DNA of 64,000 bases, from NCBI RefSeq assembly GCF_000003195.3, contig NC_012876.2:61436407-61500406 (forward strand), written 5' to 3'. Positions 22,525 to 33,408 of this stretch are shown piece by piece (the first letter of the stretch is position 1; every line of letters starts with the position of its first letter). The notes under the pieces are model-generated. The model made no database searches. It had not been told where the DNA came from and saw nothing but the letters and a program-made list of their open reading frames with translations. The position numbers and the translations under genes were made by a program. Source of the DNA: Sorghum bicolor. Its lineage: Eukaryota; Streptophyta; Magnoliopsida; Poales; Poaceae.

Positions 22525-25500
22525 CTACTGCCCTATTTCCCCAGGTCCTCGAGCCCCGAGGGGCGGAAGCTCCACCTCGTCGTCGAAGAAGGCGGCCAAG
22601 GCATCTCCGGGGGCAGCCGCGGCGTCCTCGAGCCTCTGCACCTCCTCCTGGGCCTCTGTCTCATCATCTGGGAGAACATAGCCCTCACAGACCGCCGGCA
22701 AATCAATGCCGGCAAAGTGAGAGCTCACCACCGCCAGGGCTTTCTTCACCCCGGCGTGGAGTGCCTCCCTCATCCTCTCCCCGGCCCGGGAGTAAAGGGC
22801 CTCGACCCGACTCCGCAGCGATGACCCTGACGCAGACACGCCGAGCCCCTCGCACGCCGAGGTGACCACGGCTTCAAGAGCCGAGCGGTCCGAAGCCTCG
22901 GCATCAAGGGACTTCTGCAGGCCCTCGGCAGCAGAGGTTGCCTCGACCACCTTCCTCTCTAACTCTGTCGAAAAACAGAGTAAGAAACAAAAAGTCAGGA
23001 AAAGCTAACTCAAAAGTATAAAGGAGTTCAAGGTAAAGGGCGTAGGTCTTACCCTCGGCACGCTTCTCGTGCTCCGCCGAGCTTTGATGCCAGCGGGCCA
23101 CCTGGCTCAGAGCCCCGGATAGGTCGGTCTGAGCCTGGTTCAAGGCAAGGTCTCTTTCGGCGAGCATAGCTTCAAGCCGAGCAACCTCACCCTTATACCC
23201 CTCAGCCGCCGCCTTCTGCGCCTCGGATTCCCGGGCAAGGGCCCCAATCCTCTCCTCCAGGGGGGCGACCTTGTCCCGGGCCTCCCGAGCCTCGACGGCT
23301 AGTGCCGAGCACTTCTGTCGAAGCTCGGCAGAAACCTCGCACTCCCTCGCGAGCTCCCCCTCTGCCGCCTCCCTGGCAGCCCTCTCGTTCTCAAAGGACG
23401 CCCGAGCATCCCTTTCCCGACGGAGAAATACTGATTTCTCCAGGGAGGTGGCCTTGAGCGCCTACAAGATCGGAGGTCACACAGGGAGTTGATATCGCAA
23501 AGTAAGGACAAAACTACTTCATAACACGGGTAAAAATCTTACCTGAGCCAGGTTAAACATGTCACGGCCCACGAGCTGAGAAGCTCGATTCAGGGCCTCG
23601 ATACCAGCGCGCCCACATGCGTCCAGACCCTGCCAGAGGTAATTCTCTGATGGGTCATCCAGAACGAATCTGGCTCCCCCCTCGGCATCGCCGAGGTTGG
23701 GCTAGATTACGGGGCTCTTACCCCATCCGGCATCTACCTCTCCCGCCGCGGGGGCCTCGGGCGCCGCGCTGGACGCCACGATGGGCCGACCTTCCTCAGC
23801 ATGTTCAGGCCGGGCCGCACCTCCCAGGTCAGCATCCTCCGGTCCTTGGGGCTTCGGCGCCCCCGTGTCCTGCCCCCTGGTGCCGCCCTCTCTCCTCGTA
23901 GCCCGGCGGCGGCGGCGACGCGGGCCTAGCCGACCCAGGAGTCGAATGAGCCCCCCTCTTCACGGCTTTCAGGGGGGCCAGCGCCACCGAAGGCGCCTTT
24001 TACTTACGGCTGGGGGAACAACATCAAGTTAGAAGAAAGAGAAAAACAAGAAATCAGCAGAAGGATCAGGAATCCTATCTCTACCTCGCCCGGGGAGCAG
24101 ACTTCTTATGGGAGCTCGGGGCTCCTTCGGGGTCTCCCGCGGCGCCAGGGGCCGTCGGTCGGACCCCTGTCTCGCCTGCCGACGGCGCAGGGGGCACCAT
24201 GTTGGCCTCGGCCTGCGACACCTCCACGGGGGCACCGGCTTCCGCCCCGGACGATGGGGTGGGCTCGGCCAGACCCTCCGGCACTACCAAATGAGGGGGC
24301 TCCTCGGGCTCGGCCTCCGACGCCTTCTCCCCCTCTTGGGGGCCTACGGGGGCCGAATCCTTACGAGGGGCGCTGTCCTCGTCGTCCACAACGATGTGGG
24401 GAACGGACTGTCCGGCCCCCGGCGCCTGGGTCCCCTCGGGGGCCTCTGACCCACCTCGGGCCTTTGACCCCTCCGGGGCATCGATCCCCCCGGCAGGAGG
24501 GACTGCGTCGTCCTCCTCCATCAGCTCGTCAAGCCAGTCGACGTCGCCACCCCCACCCTCTATCTCCGAGACCGAGGTCTCGGGAGAGGGGGGCGGGGCG
24601 ACCCCCGCCTTCTCGGCTTCACGATGATTTTTGGCGGAGATCTCCCGCCGCTCCGCTTTCCGCGCTGCTTTGGCCTTCTTGTCCTCCTTGGCCTTCTTTT
24701 GCTCCTCGTTCCGGGGTCCGATTCTTGGCCCGAATCTCCTTGTCCTCTGGGACAGGGGGTGGGGAATCCTTGACAACTCCCATCCTCTGCGAACAATCAG
24801 GGATCAAGAAAAATGCAGAAAGAAAAAGAGAAGAAAGCGCGAATGTCTACACTTACCAGAGAAATATAACCCTTCTCCGGGCGCATCGGAACCACCCGGG
24901 AGTTCTTCATGTCCGAGTGAGTCGTCCTCTCCACCCGGGCGGTGATGTCCGAAGCCGATATCGGCTCGGCTAACATCCTCGTCCCTGCCCAGGGGACCCC
25001 CCGGGTCATCTCGAACATGGGCACTCGCCGCTGCGCCAGCTGAAGCAAACTCCTCTTGTGGAAGGCGATTGCCACCGTGGCCGCGGTGACTTTGGCATCT
25101 CGCAGCTTCTGAAGCCCTGCGAGAAGCGGGGCGAGCTTCTTCTGCTCCTCGGCCGGAGCGCCCCACGCCCACTTCATAGGAACCTCCGTCACCATCTTCC
25201 CGGTGTACTTCGGCAGCAGGCCGCCGTCGTTTCGGAGGTAGAACCACCAGCTCTGCCACCCCCGGTTCGACGAGGGCATCGAACTCCAGATGTACAGCCC
25301 GGCCCGCTGCTGACGGAGCTGCAGCGTGCAGCCACCGGCCCGCAGGGGGAATTTCTCCTTCCCCACGTAACGGGCCGCCATCTCCGCCTTGAAGAGGTGA
25401 AGCCAGAGATTCCAGTTGACTGGAACCCCCAGGAATCCCTCACAAACCGTGGTGAAAACGGCGGCCTGCATCACCGAGTTTGGGTTCAGGTTGTGTAACT

Positions 25501-25747
25501 CCACCTCGTAGTAGTGGAGGATCGCCCTGATCAAACGGCCGGCCGGAATCCCGAACCCCCGGTCTAGGAACGACAGGAAGCAAACCACATAGCCCGGTGG
25601 CGGGTTTGGCTCCCTGTCGTTCGCCGAGGGAACGATCCACTCCGCGAACCCGACATCCTTGAGAGGACGGAGAATCCCGGCCTTCACGCGCGCCTCCAGC
25701 GCGGACTTGGTCACATTGCTGGGCGGCCACGCCTCGACGCCGGCCAT
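22525..25747 (-). pseudogene. Antisense ORF of the Tat-lineage retrotransposon (PF04195-like, 'putative gypsy type transposon')
   Basis: Encoded opposite to gag-pol. Exon 1 runs from an ATG at 25747 to a GTAAGT donor (exon end 24857). It holds the family block with V-C-F-L-S-F-L-D-R-G-F-G-I-P near 25590 and V-P-V-N-W-N-L-W near 25420. The next exon starts at 24786 after a CAG acceptor and gives a charged, Lys/Glu- and Pro-rich linker; its frame breaks near 24715. Further pieces at about 23490-22525 are Ala/Glu-rich coiled coils ending at a TAG. This layout is known for Grande/RIRE2-type elements. The function of the antisense protein is not established. Exon limits beyond the first are approximate. 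Confidence 0.75.
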
Positions 25748-27083
25748 GGCTTCGGAGGAAGAGGAGAGTCTGCACGGTGGAGATGGAAAAGAGGGCGGCA
25801 GAAGAAAGAGTAGGAGGCAGGGGCTTTTTGGCGCAGGAGCGAGAGGAAAGAAATCAAGCCCCCAACGGCCGCTTTTATAGGAGGGACGAGCCATGACCAC
25901 GCCCCTGCGAGGAAGGCCAAGCGAGAGAGAGGGAGAGAGCAACCGTCGCCCACTCAGGTGAAAAACTCGAAGCGCCAACTCCCTCCGATTCCCGCGCCCG
26001 CCGCACGCGCGCATTAATTTCGCAGGCGAAACGTCCCATCCGGCCGGGGCGAGACGGCACGACCGTTTCGAGTCCCCGCGCGCCGCGCCTCAAAAGAAGC
26101 GCCCTGAAAAGTTATGTCAGGGCGGTTCCTTCCAGGAGACGCGGCGCCCGACCCCCCGCTGACCAAGCGTCACAGGAAGGTCTCCGTCAGGCGCAGTTTT
26201 CCGTCTCGCCCGACCCCATCAAGGCCCCGAACTAAAGTTGCAAAGTGGTCTCCCGCCGGGCGCAGATTCCGTCTCGCCCGACCCCCAACACTACAAAACG
26301 AGTCTGAAAAAAGCCTTTCGAGGCCCAAAATCCCCAGGCCATGGCCACCCACGTTCCAGAGGTTGCGAGACTGACCTGCGACACAGGTTCGAACAGTCGC
26401 CTCAGGATAACTGAGCGAGGGATGACTGAAGATGAGCACAATAGAGGCCAAGGTCCGAGCCCAACAGGGAGTCGGCGCATCTTTACAAGTCATATCCGAG
26501 ACCCATGCGGGTGTCACGTGAGTGGGATCCCACCGAGGGAGGCATCGAGCCCTCGGAACCTAACGAACGGTTCCGACATCCACCGTGACTGCCCTCGGGT
26601 ACTTTTTGAGATGTGCCCATAAGGCCACTAGCCGACCCCTATCGAACGGGACTCGGACATCCACTTGGATCTACCCGCCTGCTGCTCCCGGGAAGCGTCG
26701 TCACTCGCCCATCGAGGGTAGTACGGCACGACCCACCCCTCCTCCGAGCGAAAGGAAGAATGAGGGATGTAATTACAAGACGAGAAAGAACCTGATTGAC
26801 CCTTGCGGGGAAAGGGCTCGGGGGCTTCCTCGCACCATGGGAACAGGCACTACGTGTAAAGAACACGCAACCTATCCCTTAAAACACTCCAGGCTATAGC
26901 TGTCAAAGGGTGAAAGCCTTTGAAGGAATAACACCATTCCTCCAAAAGGCTCGGGGGCTACACCCGGCGGGTGCGCTCGCGCGCACCCCACGGAGAAAAG
27001 TAAAAGGCTCCTAGTCAACTACAGTCCCTGGGGAAAGAACCTCTAAAGAGGTGACCTCACCCCTTCAGAGGCTCGGGGGCTAC
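25748..27083. other. Region between antisense ORF and 3' LTR, ending in polypurine tract
   Basis: Upstream region of the antisense gene, with LTR-like CTCGCCCGACCCC phrases (26207, 26273) and repeated GAGGCTCGGGGGCTAC motifs (one near 26948). The last of these, at 27068-27083, abuts the 3' LTR and serves as the polypurine tract. Confidence 0.6.
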
Positions 27084-28096
27084 TGTTGGGTACCATAATA
27101 AGGGATACCCAAATCAGAGCAATCAAAAAAGCAAAAAAAACATACTAACCACAATCATCAGGGTACGGGCCCCAGTGCATCCAACTCGCCCGACCCCTCA
27201 GGGCCTCGGACGCAAGTTCCGACTCGCCCGACCCCTCAGGGCCTCGGACGAAAGTTCTGACTCGCCCGACCCCTCAGGGCCTCGGACGCAAGTTCCGACT
27301 CGCCCGACCCCGTCCAGGCTCGGGGGCCGGACCCCACTCCGCCTGGGCAGCAAGATTTCCACCGCACGGCGCCCGTACCTATGACATGACAGACGCGATG
27401 GCTTCCATACCGCAGCAGGGCAAGGCGACAACTATTCCAACCACCCCGGGCACTGCAGCATCACCTTTTTCACTGTGTGCCCTTACCTCTTTCACTGTGG
27501 CATACTGCCGCACAGTAGAAAGGGAATGGGAGAGGTAAATCAGCACCACTATTTGGGGTCTTTTCCCACTATTGACAAGATGTGAAGCAGTGCTGGCGAT
27601 CCGACCCCCGCGACCCCTACAGGGCTCGGTAACCCTCTACAGGAACAGCCATGCTGTCAACCATCCCTCAAGGACGAGATGGACCAGCTCCAATGGGGTC
27701 GGGACTGTGGTTTCACCATTCCACCCAGGGAAATTAACTCATGTAAATCTTTGTCTCCCCTTGAGGCTATAAAAGGGGAGCCAAGACTCATAGCTAGAAG
27801 AGGGTTCAAGAAGTTCACACGCACACAACACTCTTTCTCAGAGCAGCAACCCGCACTCTGTCCGCCACCAAGCCGAGACCTAGGACTTAGCCCTCTCTCG
27901 CAACCTGCTTGTACCCCCTACCACAAGCACCTTTGGGTGCAAGGTTATACAGAACCACCGATCGCACTGGACGTAGGGCATTCTTGGCCCGAACCAGTAT
28001 AAACCCTCTGTGTCTCACTTGCATCACCATCCAAGCTTGGTCAGTCACGCAGACTTATACTTGTTGGTGCCTAGACCACGAGTCTAGACGCCGACA
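27084..28096 (+). repeat. 3' LTR of the gypsy element (1013 bp)
   Basis: TGTTGGG to GCCGACA, with TATAAAAG near 27769 and three 38-bp CTCGCCCGACCCC units. It is followed by the GAATG target duplication at 28097-28101 and the right half of the split MITE. Confidence 0.92.
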
Positions 28097-28225
28097 GAAT
28101 GTGATTGGATAAAAAAATTATTGTATAGAAACTATCCATTAAGACCATAGTCTCTATACTTAGTGTCTATAGAAATTAATAGGTATAGAAACTATATGTA
28201 GTTTCTAGCAGTGGGAGTGCCCTAA

Positions 28226-30412
28226 CCGTGTGTTTGGTTGAGGTGCTGGAGCCAACCCGGCTGGGTTGAACCTGTTTTCTGGCTGTTTGGATGGAGGTTA
28301 GGAGCAGGTTGGGTTGGCTCCAGGAGAATATTCTTCCAATATGCGGGTTGGGTTGAGCCGTCGAAATTCGACGGACGGAGCCGCTCCGCTCGGGTTGGGA
28401 CGGTTCACGTGCCTGGCACCTTATCCCTTCACCTCTCCCATCACTCCACCGCTCCGACCGACACCGCCCATCCCCATCGCCGCCGCCCGGCCTCGCCATC
28501 GCGCCGGCCGCGCCTGGTCCGCCGCGCGCGTCCTGCCCGGTCCGCCGTGCCCGCCCGAAGCGCTGCGCCCGCCTGTCCGCCGAGAAGAGCCACGCCCGCC
28601 AGTCTGCCAAGAAGAGACGCGACTGCCTGGTCCGCCCGAAGCGTCGCGCCGCCGGCCTGCAGGTCCGCCCGAAGCGCCGCGTCGGCCGCCTGCAGGTCCG
28701 CCAGGAGGAACCGCCCCGTTCAGCGTCGCCAGGTTCAGCGTCGCGAGCCGTGCTACTTGGGACGATCTCCGCAACAAGCTTGGGGTGCTGGTGGGCCCGA
28801 TCTCGAGCTTTGCTGACCTCGCCGCGTCCCGCCTCGCTGTTACGTCGTCCATGGCGCCTCCTACCGTGGCCACGGCGTCACCAGCTCCTATTCCTCCACA
28901 GGATGTGCCTTCGAAGGTTTTGGTAGCAGCCTCGAGTAAGCCTGTCACCATCTCCATTCATGCTCAGATGGTGTTCGCTGAAATGCCTGCTGACCGAGGC
29001 GCTGTGCTGTTCGCTCGGGTTGTTGCGACGATGGCTCATACCAGCATGTCTTCGTCTGTGTCGACAAGTGCTCACGAGTTGCTCGGTGAACTGCTCAGCA
29101 GGTATATCATTATGCTCTTCGCTACTCCTATGCTGGATGCTGTATTGCTGGATTGTGCTGCCACTGTGCATGAGGTAAAGAGATATCAGAAACTGGCAGA
29201 GTTGGGTTCAGTGAAGTTGTGGCCATCTCATATTCCCCAGCAAGGCATGTTCACGTATGTATTGGAAAATGATGTGGATTTGTGGTCACCATGGCCTCCA
29301 TCTCGATCATTCTTTCTGCAGATTGAGATCCAGAGTGTGGGAGACCAACTCAAACCAACACCTTGGCCATATTTTTATTGTTATGCAGCTTTGTTGCAGT
29401 GGATTAAATCACTGGTTGTGGCCGACGACATCCTGCCAAAGCCTCCTTGGTTGGCATTTTATCGCACCTTGTTCAAAGTTTATTGCAGTTGCAGTAACAC
29501 ATGTGCTTCATTACAGTATGCATTGCAACGTTTATCTGATGGTGGGCATATTCAGAGCTATCAGTATATATCAATTTGTCGCTGGCCTTCAACTATACAA
29601 ACAGCTGAGCTATTGATGATTGACTTCACTTGGGAAGAGGATCAGGTTCTCCCTTTGCCTCCACTCAAAATTCGGCATGGCTTCAGTGGGGTGCATTCTA
29701 TTGATGCAAATGGCCTAATTCGACATAAATTCAATTGGGTTGCAAAGCACATTGCAGGCAACTATCCTGGGCAGTAAGGGTAAGTTGGATGCTTGGGATG
29801 GTTCTTTTGTTAGTACCACATAGAACTTTATATTTGTGGTCTAAGTATGCTTGTACCTTGCTATGTGGACGTCTTGAACTTGCTATATATTGTGTAAGAC
29901 TTGAACTTGATGCATTGTGCAAGCATCAGACTTGATATTGCTATGTGTAATGTGCCTATGGATATGGCCTAAGACTTTTATTGCTAATATGGCAAGACTT
30001 TTTATGTGGTTATATTATTTGTTGCGTTGTTCCTTGATGCATGGTGCAAGCATGGAAAATATTGCTATGTGTTGAGCACAAATTATATGTTGGTTGCTCA
30101 AATGTTTCGAGTTTGTGATAAAATTACCATGTGTCATCACTTGATCGGTGTGCTGTTTATATTTGTGAGAATTATCATACATTGATGAGGGTAACCTCAC
30201 CATTTCAGTGCATAGGTGACCATATCCAGGTTCTGTTCGAATCCATCCATCCAAACAGAAAATGGGATGGATCCCACCCCAGCTCATTCCTCCAACCAAA
30301 CACAGAACGGTTCCAATCCATTCTCGCAACCAAACAAAGCAAGGGTCGGAGCCATCCCCAAAACGTGGGTTGGAGTGGCTCCAACCCAATGAACCCAGAA
30401 CCAAACACACGG
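28226..30412 (+). mobile_element. TIR DNA transposon, PIF/Harbinger-like TAA duplication, 2.19 kb
   Basis: A perfect 14-bp inverted repeat CCGTGTGTTTGGTT (28226-28239) and AACCAAACACACGG (30399-30412). TAA lies immediately outside each end (28223-28225, 30413-30415). The left TAA is shared with the right end of the neighbouring MITE. Subterminal GGAGCCAACCC/GGGTTGG blocks recur in both orientations. The only long frame inside shows no DDE transposase signature, so it is probably non-autonomous or carries captured sequence. Confidence 0.75.
28314..29777 (+). CDS. 487-residue ORF of unknown function inside the TIR element
   Basis: Not recognised. A single uninterrupted frame of 1,464 bp in a region of decayed elements. 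Residues 1-160 are Pro/Arg/Ala-rich with repeats of a P-P-E-A-x-R-R unit. Residues about 190-487 have ordinary protein composition, with aromatic and Leu-rich stretches (W-P-S-H-I-P near 305, W-P-Y-F-Y-C-Y near 350) and no Cys/His finger, helicase or DDE motif that I can see. The first ATG (28314) lies within the 249-bp segment that is also copied at 15331-15579, so the true start may be further in. It could be a captured host gene piece, a divergent accessory ORF of the transposon, or chance. Base composition changes from very GC-rich to AT-richer near 28930. Confidence 0.4.
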   Translation: MAPGEYSSNMRVGLSRRNSTDGAAPLGLGRFTCLAPYPFTSPITPPLRPTPPIPIAAARPRHRAGRAWSAARVLPGPPCPPEALRPPVRREEPRPPVCQEETRLPGPPEASRRRPAGPPEAPRRPPAGPPGGTAPFSVARFSVASRATWDDLRNKLGVLVGPISSFADLAASRLAVTSSMAPPTVATASPAPIPPQDVPSKVLVAASSKPVTISIHAQMVFAEMPADRGAVLFARVVATMAHTSMSSSVSTSAHELLGELLSRYIIMLFATPMLDAVLLDCAATVHEVKRYQKLAELGSVKLWPSHIPQQGMFTYVLENDVDLWSPWPPSRSFFLQIEIQSVGDQLKPTPWPYFYCYAALLQWIKSLVVADDILPKPPWLAFYRTLFKVYCSCSNTCASLQYALQRLSDGGHIQSYQYISICRWPSTIQTAELLMIDFTWEEDQVLPLPPLKIRHGFSGVHSIDANGLIRHKFNWVAKHIAGNYPGQ

Positions 30413-32495
30413 TAAGGGTGTCAATGTCTCTAAAGGCCAGTTTTAATGGTGTTTAATCAAAATTTTATGGATATTAAATATGCTGATGTGATGATGTATT
30501 AATAAAAAGAGAAAACAAGAGTTTTATAAGAACAGAGAGAGTTTTATGAGATGAAATTATTTTATACTATTTCTAAAATATAAATGCGTTGACCTAAACT
30601 TCCAACATACACATTTAGACCATCAAACTTGCTAGTCATATCACGTTATGTCATAATTTCTATAATTAGCATTATATATAATCCTATTATTCATTAAACT
30701 TCTTCCAGGACTAGCGATCAAAGCGAGCATTTTTTACTCTTGAAATGAAATTTGCATGCATGCCCAAATTGATCTCGATCGACGTGATGGTGTGGCTGCT
30801 GCATGCCCGGCCGGGGTTCGTTCGAGTGAGACGAGGATGGATAATGGAGCGGCTGCTCTGCGGTAGAGTTCATCAGCTCACGCACGCGTGTCTTGTGGGA
30901 GCCGTTTGAGTTGACCTGGGGCCCTGCTACCTGCCGCCCCAGCTCCGGCCGGCTCCAGCTGCACCAATAATAGAGGCAGTCTTTTGCAAGGAACAGCCCC
31001 GGTCGCCAGCTGCATTATACTCTAGCTAGTACTTATTAGCGTCACCCAGTGCGTCTGCATATATAGCCATTTCGCATATAAACAGCGAAGCTGCTAGCTA
31101 GCCTCAGTGTCAGGTACAGTAGATCAGGGACCCTTTTGTTGGGTATCGTCCGTGATCGATCATCTAGGAATTGTTCTAAAAAAAAAAAGATCATCTTGGA
31201 ACAAGGATTTTTTATATTTTAATCTTTTCTAATAAATATTTCAATATTCATTCTCTCAAAAAATATATTGCATTCCATAGCCCCTTTGGTCGCGCTGATC
31301 TCTCTGGAGCAACTAAATAACGTAGTCGCGCCACATACGTTGGCGCGGCAATAAACGATACATTTGATGGCGTTTTTGACGTGGAAAAGCTTGTCGCGCA
31401 ACATGCGTTGGCGTGATAGTATAGACTTGTCGCCCCACTGGAAATGGCGTGACAAGACCAAACTTTCGAAAAATCATAACTCTTCAATACGACATCGAAT
31501 GAAGATAATTTTTATATAAAAATTGTAGATCTCCATGAGATCTACAACTTTCTAGTTTTGAGTTTTTCCATTTGACGACGTTAAGGTGCTCAAAAAATTA
31601 TATAAAAATTCAGCATCATAATAATCACGTACTTCTGCTCTAGAGGACAGTGTTTGTAATTACTTTTGTTTTATTTTTATTCTACTAATAAAATATTAGC
31701 AAAGCTTTTGCCGACTTTTCTAAAAAATATACACTATATACTTCCTCTATCCCAAAATAAAAATATATTTCACTTCTCGAGGACTAGAAATATAGAAACC
31801 AGTATCACCTTCAAATAAGTTTATTGTAGAAGTATATTCTACACTTAATCTAATGATAATTATTATACTTCCTAAATACTACTACATTTTTGTATAAAAT
31901 GTAGTCAAACTTTATAATGTTTGACTTCTCGAGAAAACGAGATGTGTGTTTATTTTCTGACGGTGACATTGAATTCGGTATGACATAGTATCATGATAGG
32001 TACAACAAAAATGAATTAAAACTAATGCGTGTAGTAGTTTAGTTATGACAGATTCACAATACTTATCCTCCTATCTCCGAGTTTAATTTCATCTCATGGA
32101 TTTCCTGGATACTTTTATCCTTTATTTGAATCATCACATGATATTCAAATAAAAGATGCCGTTATCAGCTAATAAGCTAAAGATTAGTACAAGGACGATT
32201 ATGCCTACACTGCTTACTCAGCTCACGGAGTCACGGCGCTAAGCTAGGGAGAAAAACACTGTAGTACATTTTCCAGTACACGGGCCAAATTCGGTCCGTT
32301 AAAAATAGAAGACCTGAAGTGGACATGTTTTCCGACATGTTTAGCATTCCTTTAGCACATACCCATCATCCATAGACGCAGAACATGGGCCTCATAGGCC
32401 TTTATGTTTTCGGCCTTTTCTTTTCCTCTGTTTTCATAATGTGAACATGCCTGGCTTGAGAAAATAAAATGTACTTTCCTACGTACGAAAGAAGA
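30413..32495. other. Intergenic, AT-rich, no gene recognised
   Basis: Starts TAAGGGTGTCAATG right after the TIR element. A central part (30750-31120) is CATGCATG- and GATC-rich. 31260-31600 holds a low-copy-looking passage with a strong hairpin. 31740-31960 has CTTCCTCTATCCC-type MITE remnants. No coding feature. Confidence 0.4.
31523..31549. repeat. Near-perfect palindrome around TGTAGATCTC / GAGATCTACA
   Basis: TTGTAGATCTC and GAGATCTACAA face each other across a CAT spacer. RNA from either strand would form an 11-bp hairpin. It sits in a passage that looks transposon-derived. Confidence 0.7.
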
Positions 32496-32745
32496 TACTC
32501 CCTCCATACCTAAAAAAGTTCATTTAGGACAGCGATGCGGTGTCCAAATCCAAATTTTAACTTTGTTTTTATAAAATATTAATCAAAAAGTGGTATATGT
32601 ATATTTTTATGAAAGTTTTTTTTAAGACAAATATATTCATATAGTTTTTACATTTTGAAACTCAACAACTTAAAAGTTATTCATGATTTATATTCCCAAT
32701 GTTTGACCCAAACCTTATTCAAAATGACTTTCTTTATAGGTATGA
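32496..32745 (-). mobile_element. Stowaway-like MITE, GGGTCAAACATT core, copy 2 (inverted)
   Basis: Begins TACTCCCTCCATACC. The interior AATGTTTGACCC and AACTTAAAAGTTATTCATGA are the reverse complement of the copies at 11050 and 40681. Confidence 0.7.
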
Positions 32746-33408
32746 AGCGACGTGCCGACTAGAGTGACAATGGCACCAAGAAAATAACCTAGGTGCTTTC
32801 CAACTTCCTTCAGTAACAATGGCACCAACGAATCAACTCAGTTTTGGTAAATTAACTTGGGCAGATCCACGCGGCAGTGAAATCAAGGAGTCCACAATTG
32901 CATTTTTGCAAATCCCGTTATGGCGATGGCAAGTTAGAAAAGCCACATGTTGGCCATGTCAAATAAATAAATAAATCTTAAAGACATTACTACCAAGGGT
33001 AATTGTACAAACCACAGCAGGCACAGCAGCAAGGATGTCAGGTCTTCGACAAGTTCTGGTCATTCAGATTTCAGAGGAAATTCCATCAGAATTTTCTAAA
33101 AAAAATTATTGGTTTTCTGCCGGCATATTTAACAAGGGTGACAGGGTGCTAAAGCACAAAATGCATCTTTGTTGTTTTGCCCAAATATGAAATGGCAAAG
33201 AAAGTAGAAGAAAAAAATATAGGCAGTGTTTTGTTCTCTTGTGTAGATATATTCAGAAGATAGCTGCACTTGACAGATCAATGGCTTCAATCTAGAGGTA
33301 CTTCGATCAAGTCATCGACTTTGTGAAGAATGGGGAGTTTCAGTTTCAGCTAGTAAAAAGTTCAGTGCTGTACTGTGAGTTTGTGTGCCTTGTGGAAGTC
33401 TGAACCAT
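32746..33408. other. 3' flank of the TraB-domain gene
   Basis: AT-rich. Likely includes the 3' UTR on its right side. Nothing else supported. Confidence 0.4.

Larger units (their letters stand above)
14202..28096 (+). mobile_element. Gypsy LTR retrotransposon, Tat-like lineage, decayed, 13.9 kb
   Basis: Two LTRs starting TGTTGGG and ending GCCGACA enclose gag, pol (protease, reverse transcriptase, RNase H, integrase in that order, hence gypsy) and, between pol and the 3' LTR, an antisense gene. A polypurine tract (about 27068-27083) precedes the 3' LTR. The 5-bp target duplication is GAATG: 14197-14201 on the left and 28097-28101 on the right. The antisense gene and the large size fit the Tat lineage that includes Grande and RIRE2. 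It cannot be autonomous: the primer-binding site and leader are missing, and gag and pol carry several stops. It interrupts a MITE. Confidence 0.9.
14000..28222. mobile_element. PIF/Harbinger (Tourist-like) MITE, split by an LTR retrotransposon
   Basis: The left end GGGCACTCCCA (14000) matches the inverted right end TGGGAGTGCCC (to 28222). TAA flanks both sides (13997-13999, 28223-28225), as expected for PIF/Harbinger. Without the retrotransposon the element is only about 320 bp: 14000-14201 plus 28102-28222. Inside are further inverted passages such as TAGTTTCTATA. A second copy of its right half is at 15331-15456. Confidence 0.8.
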
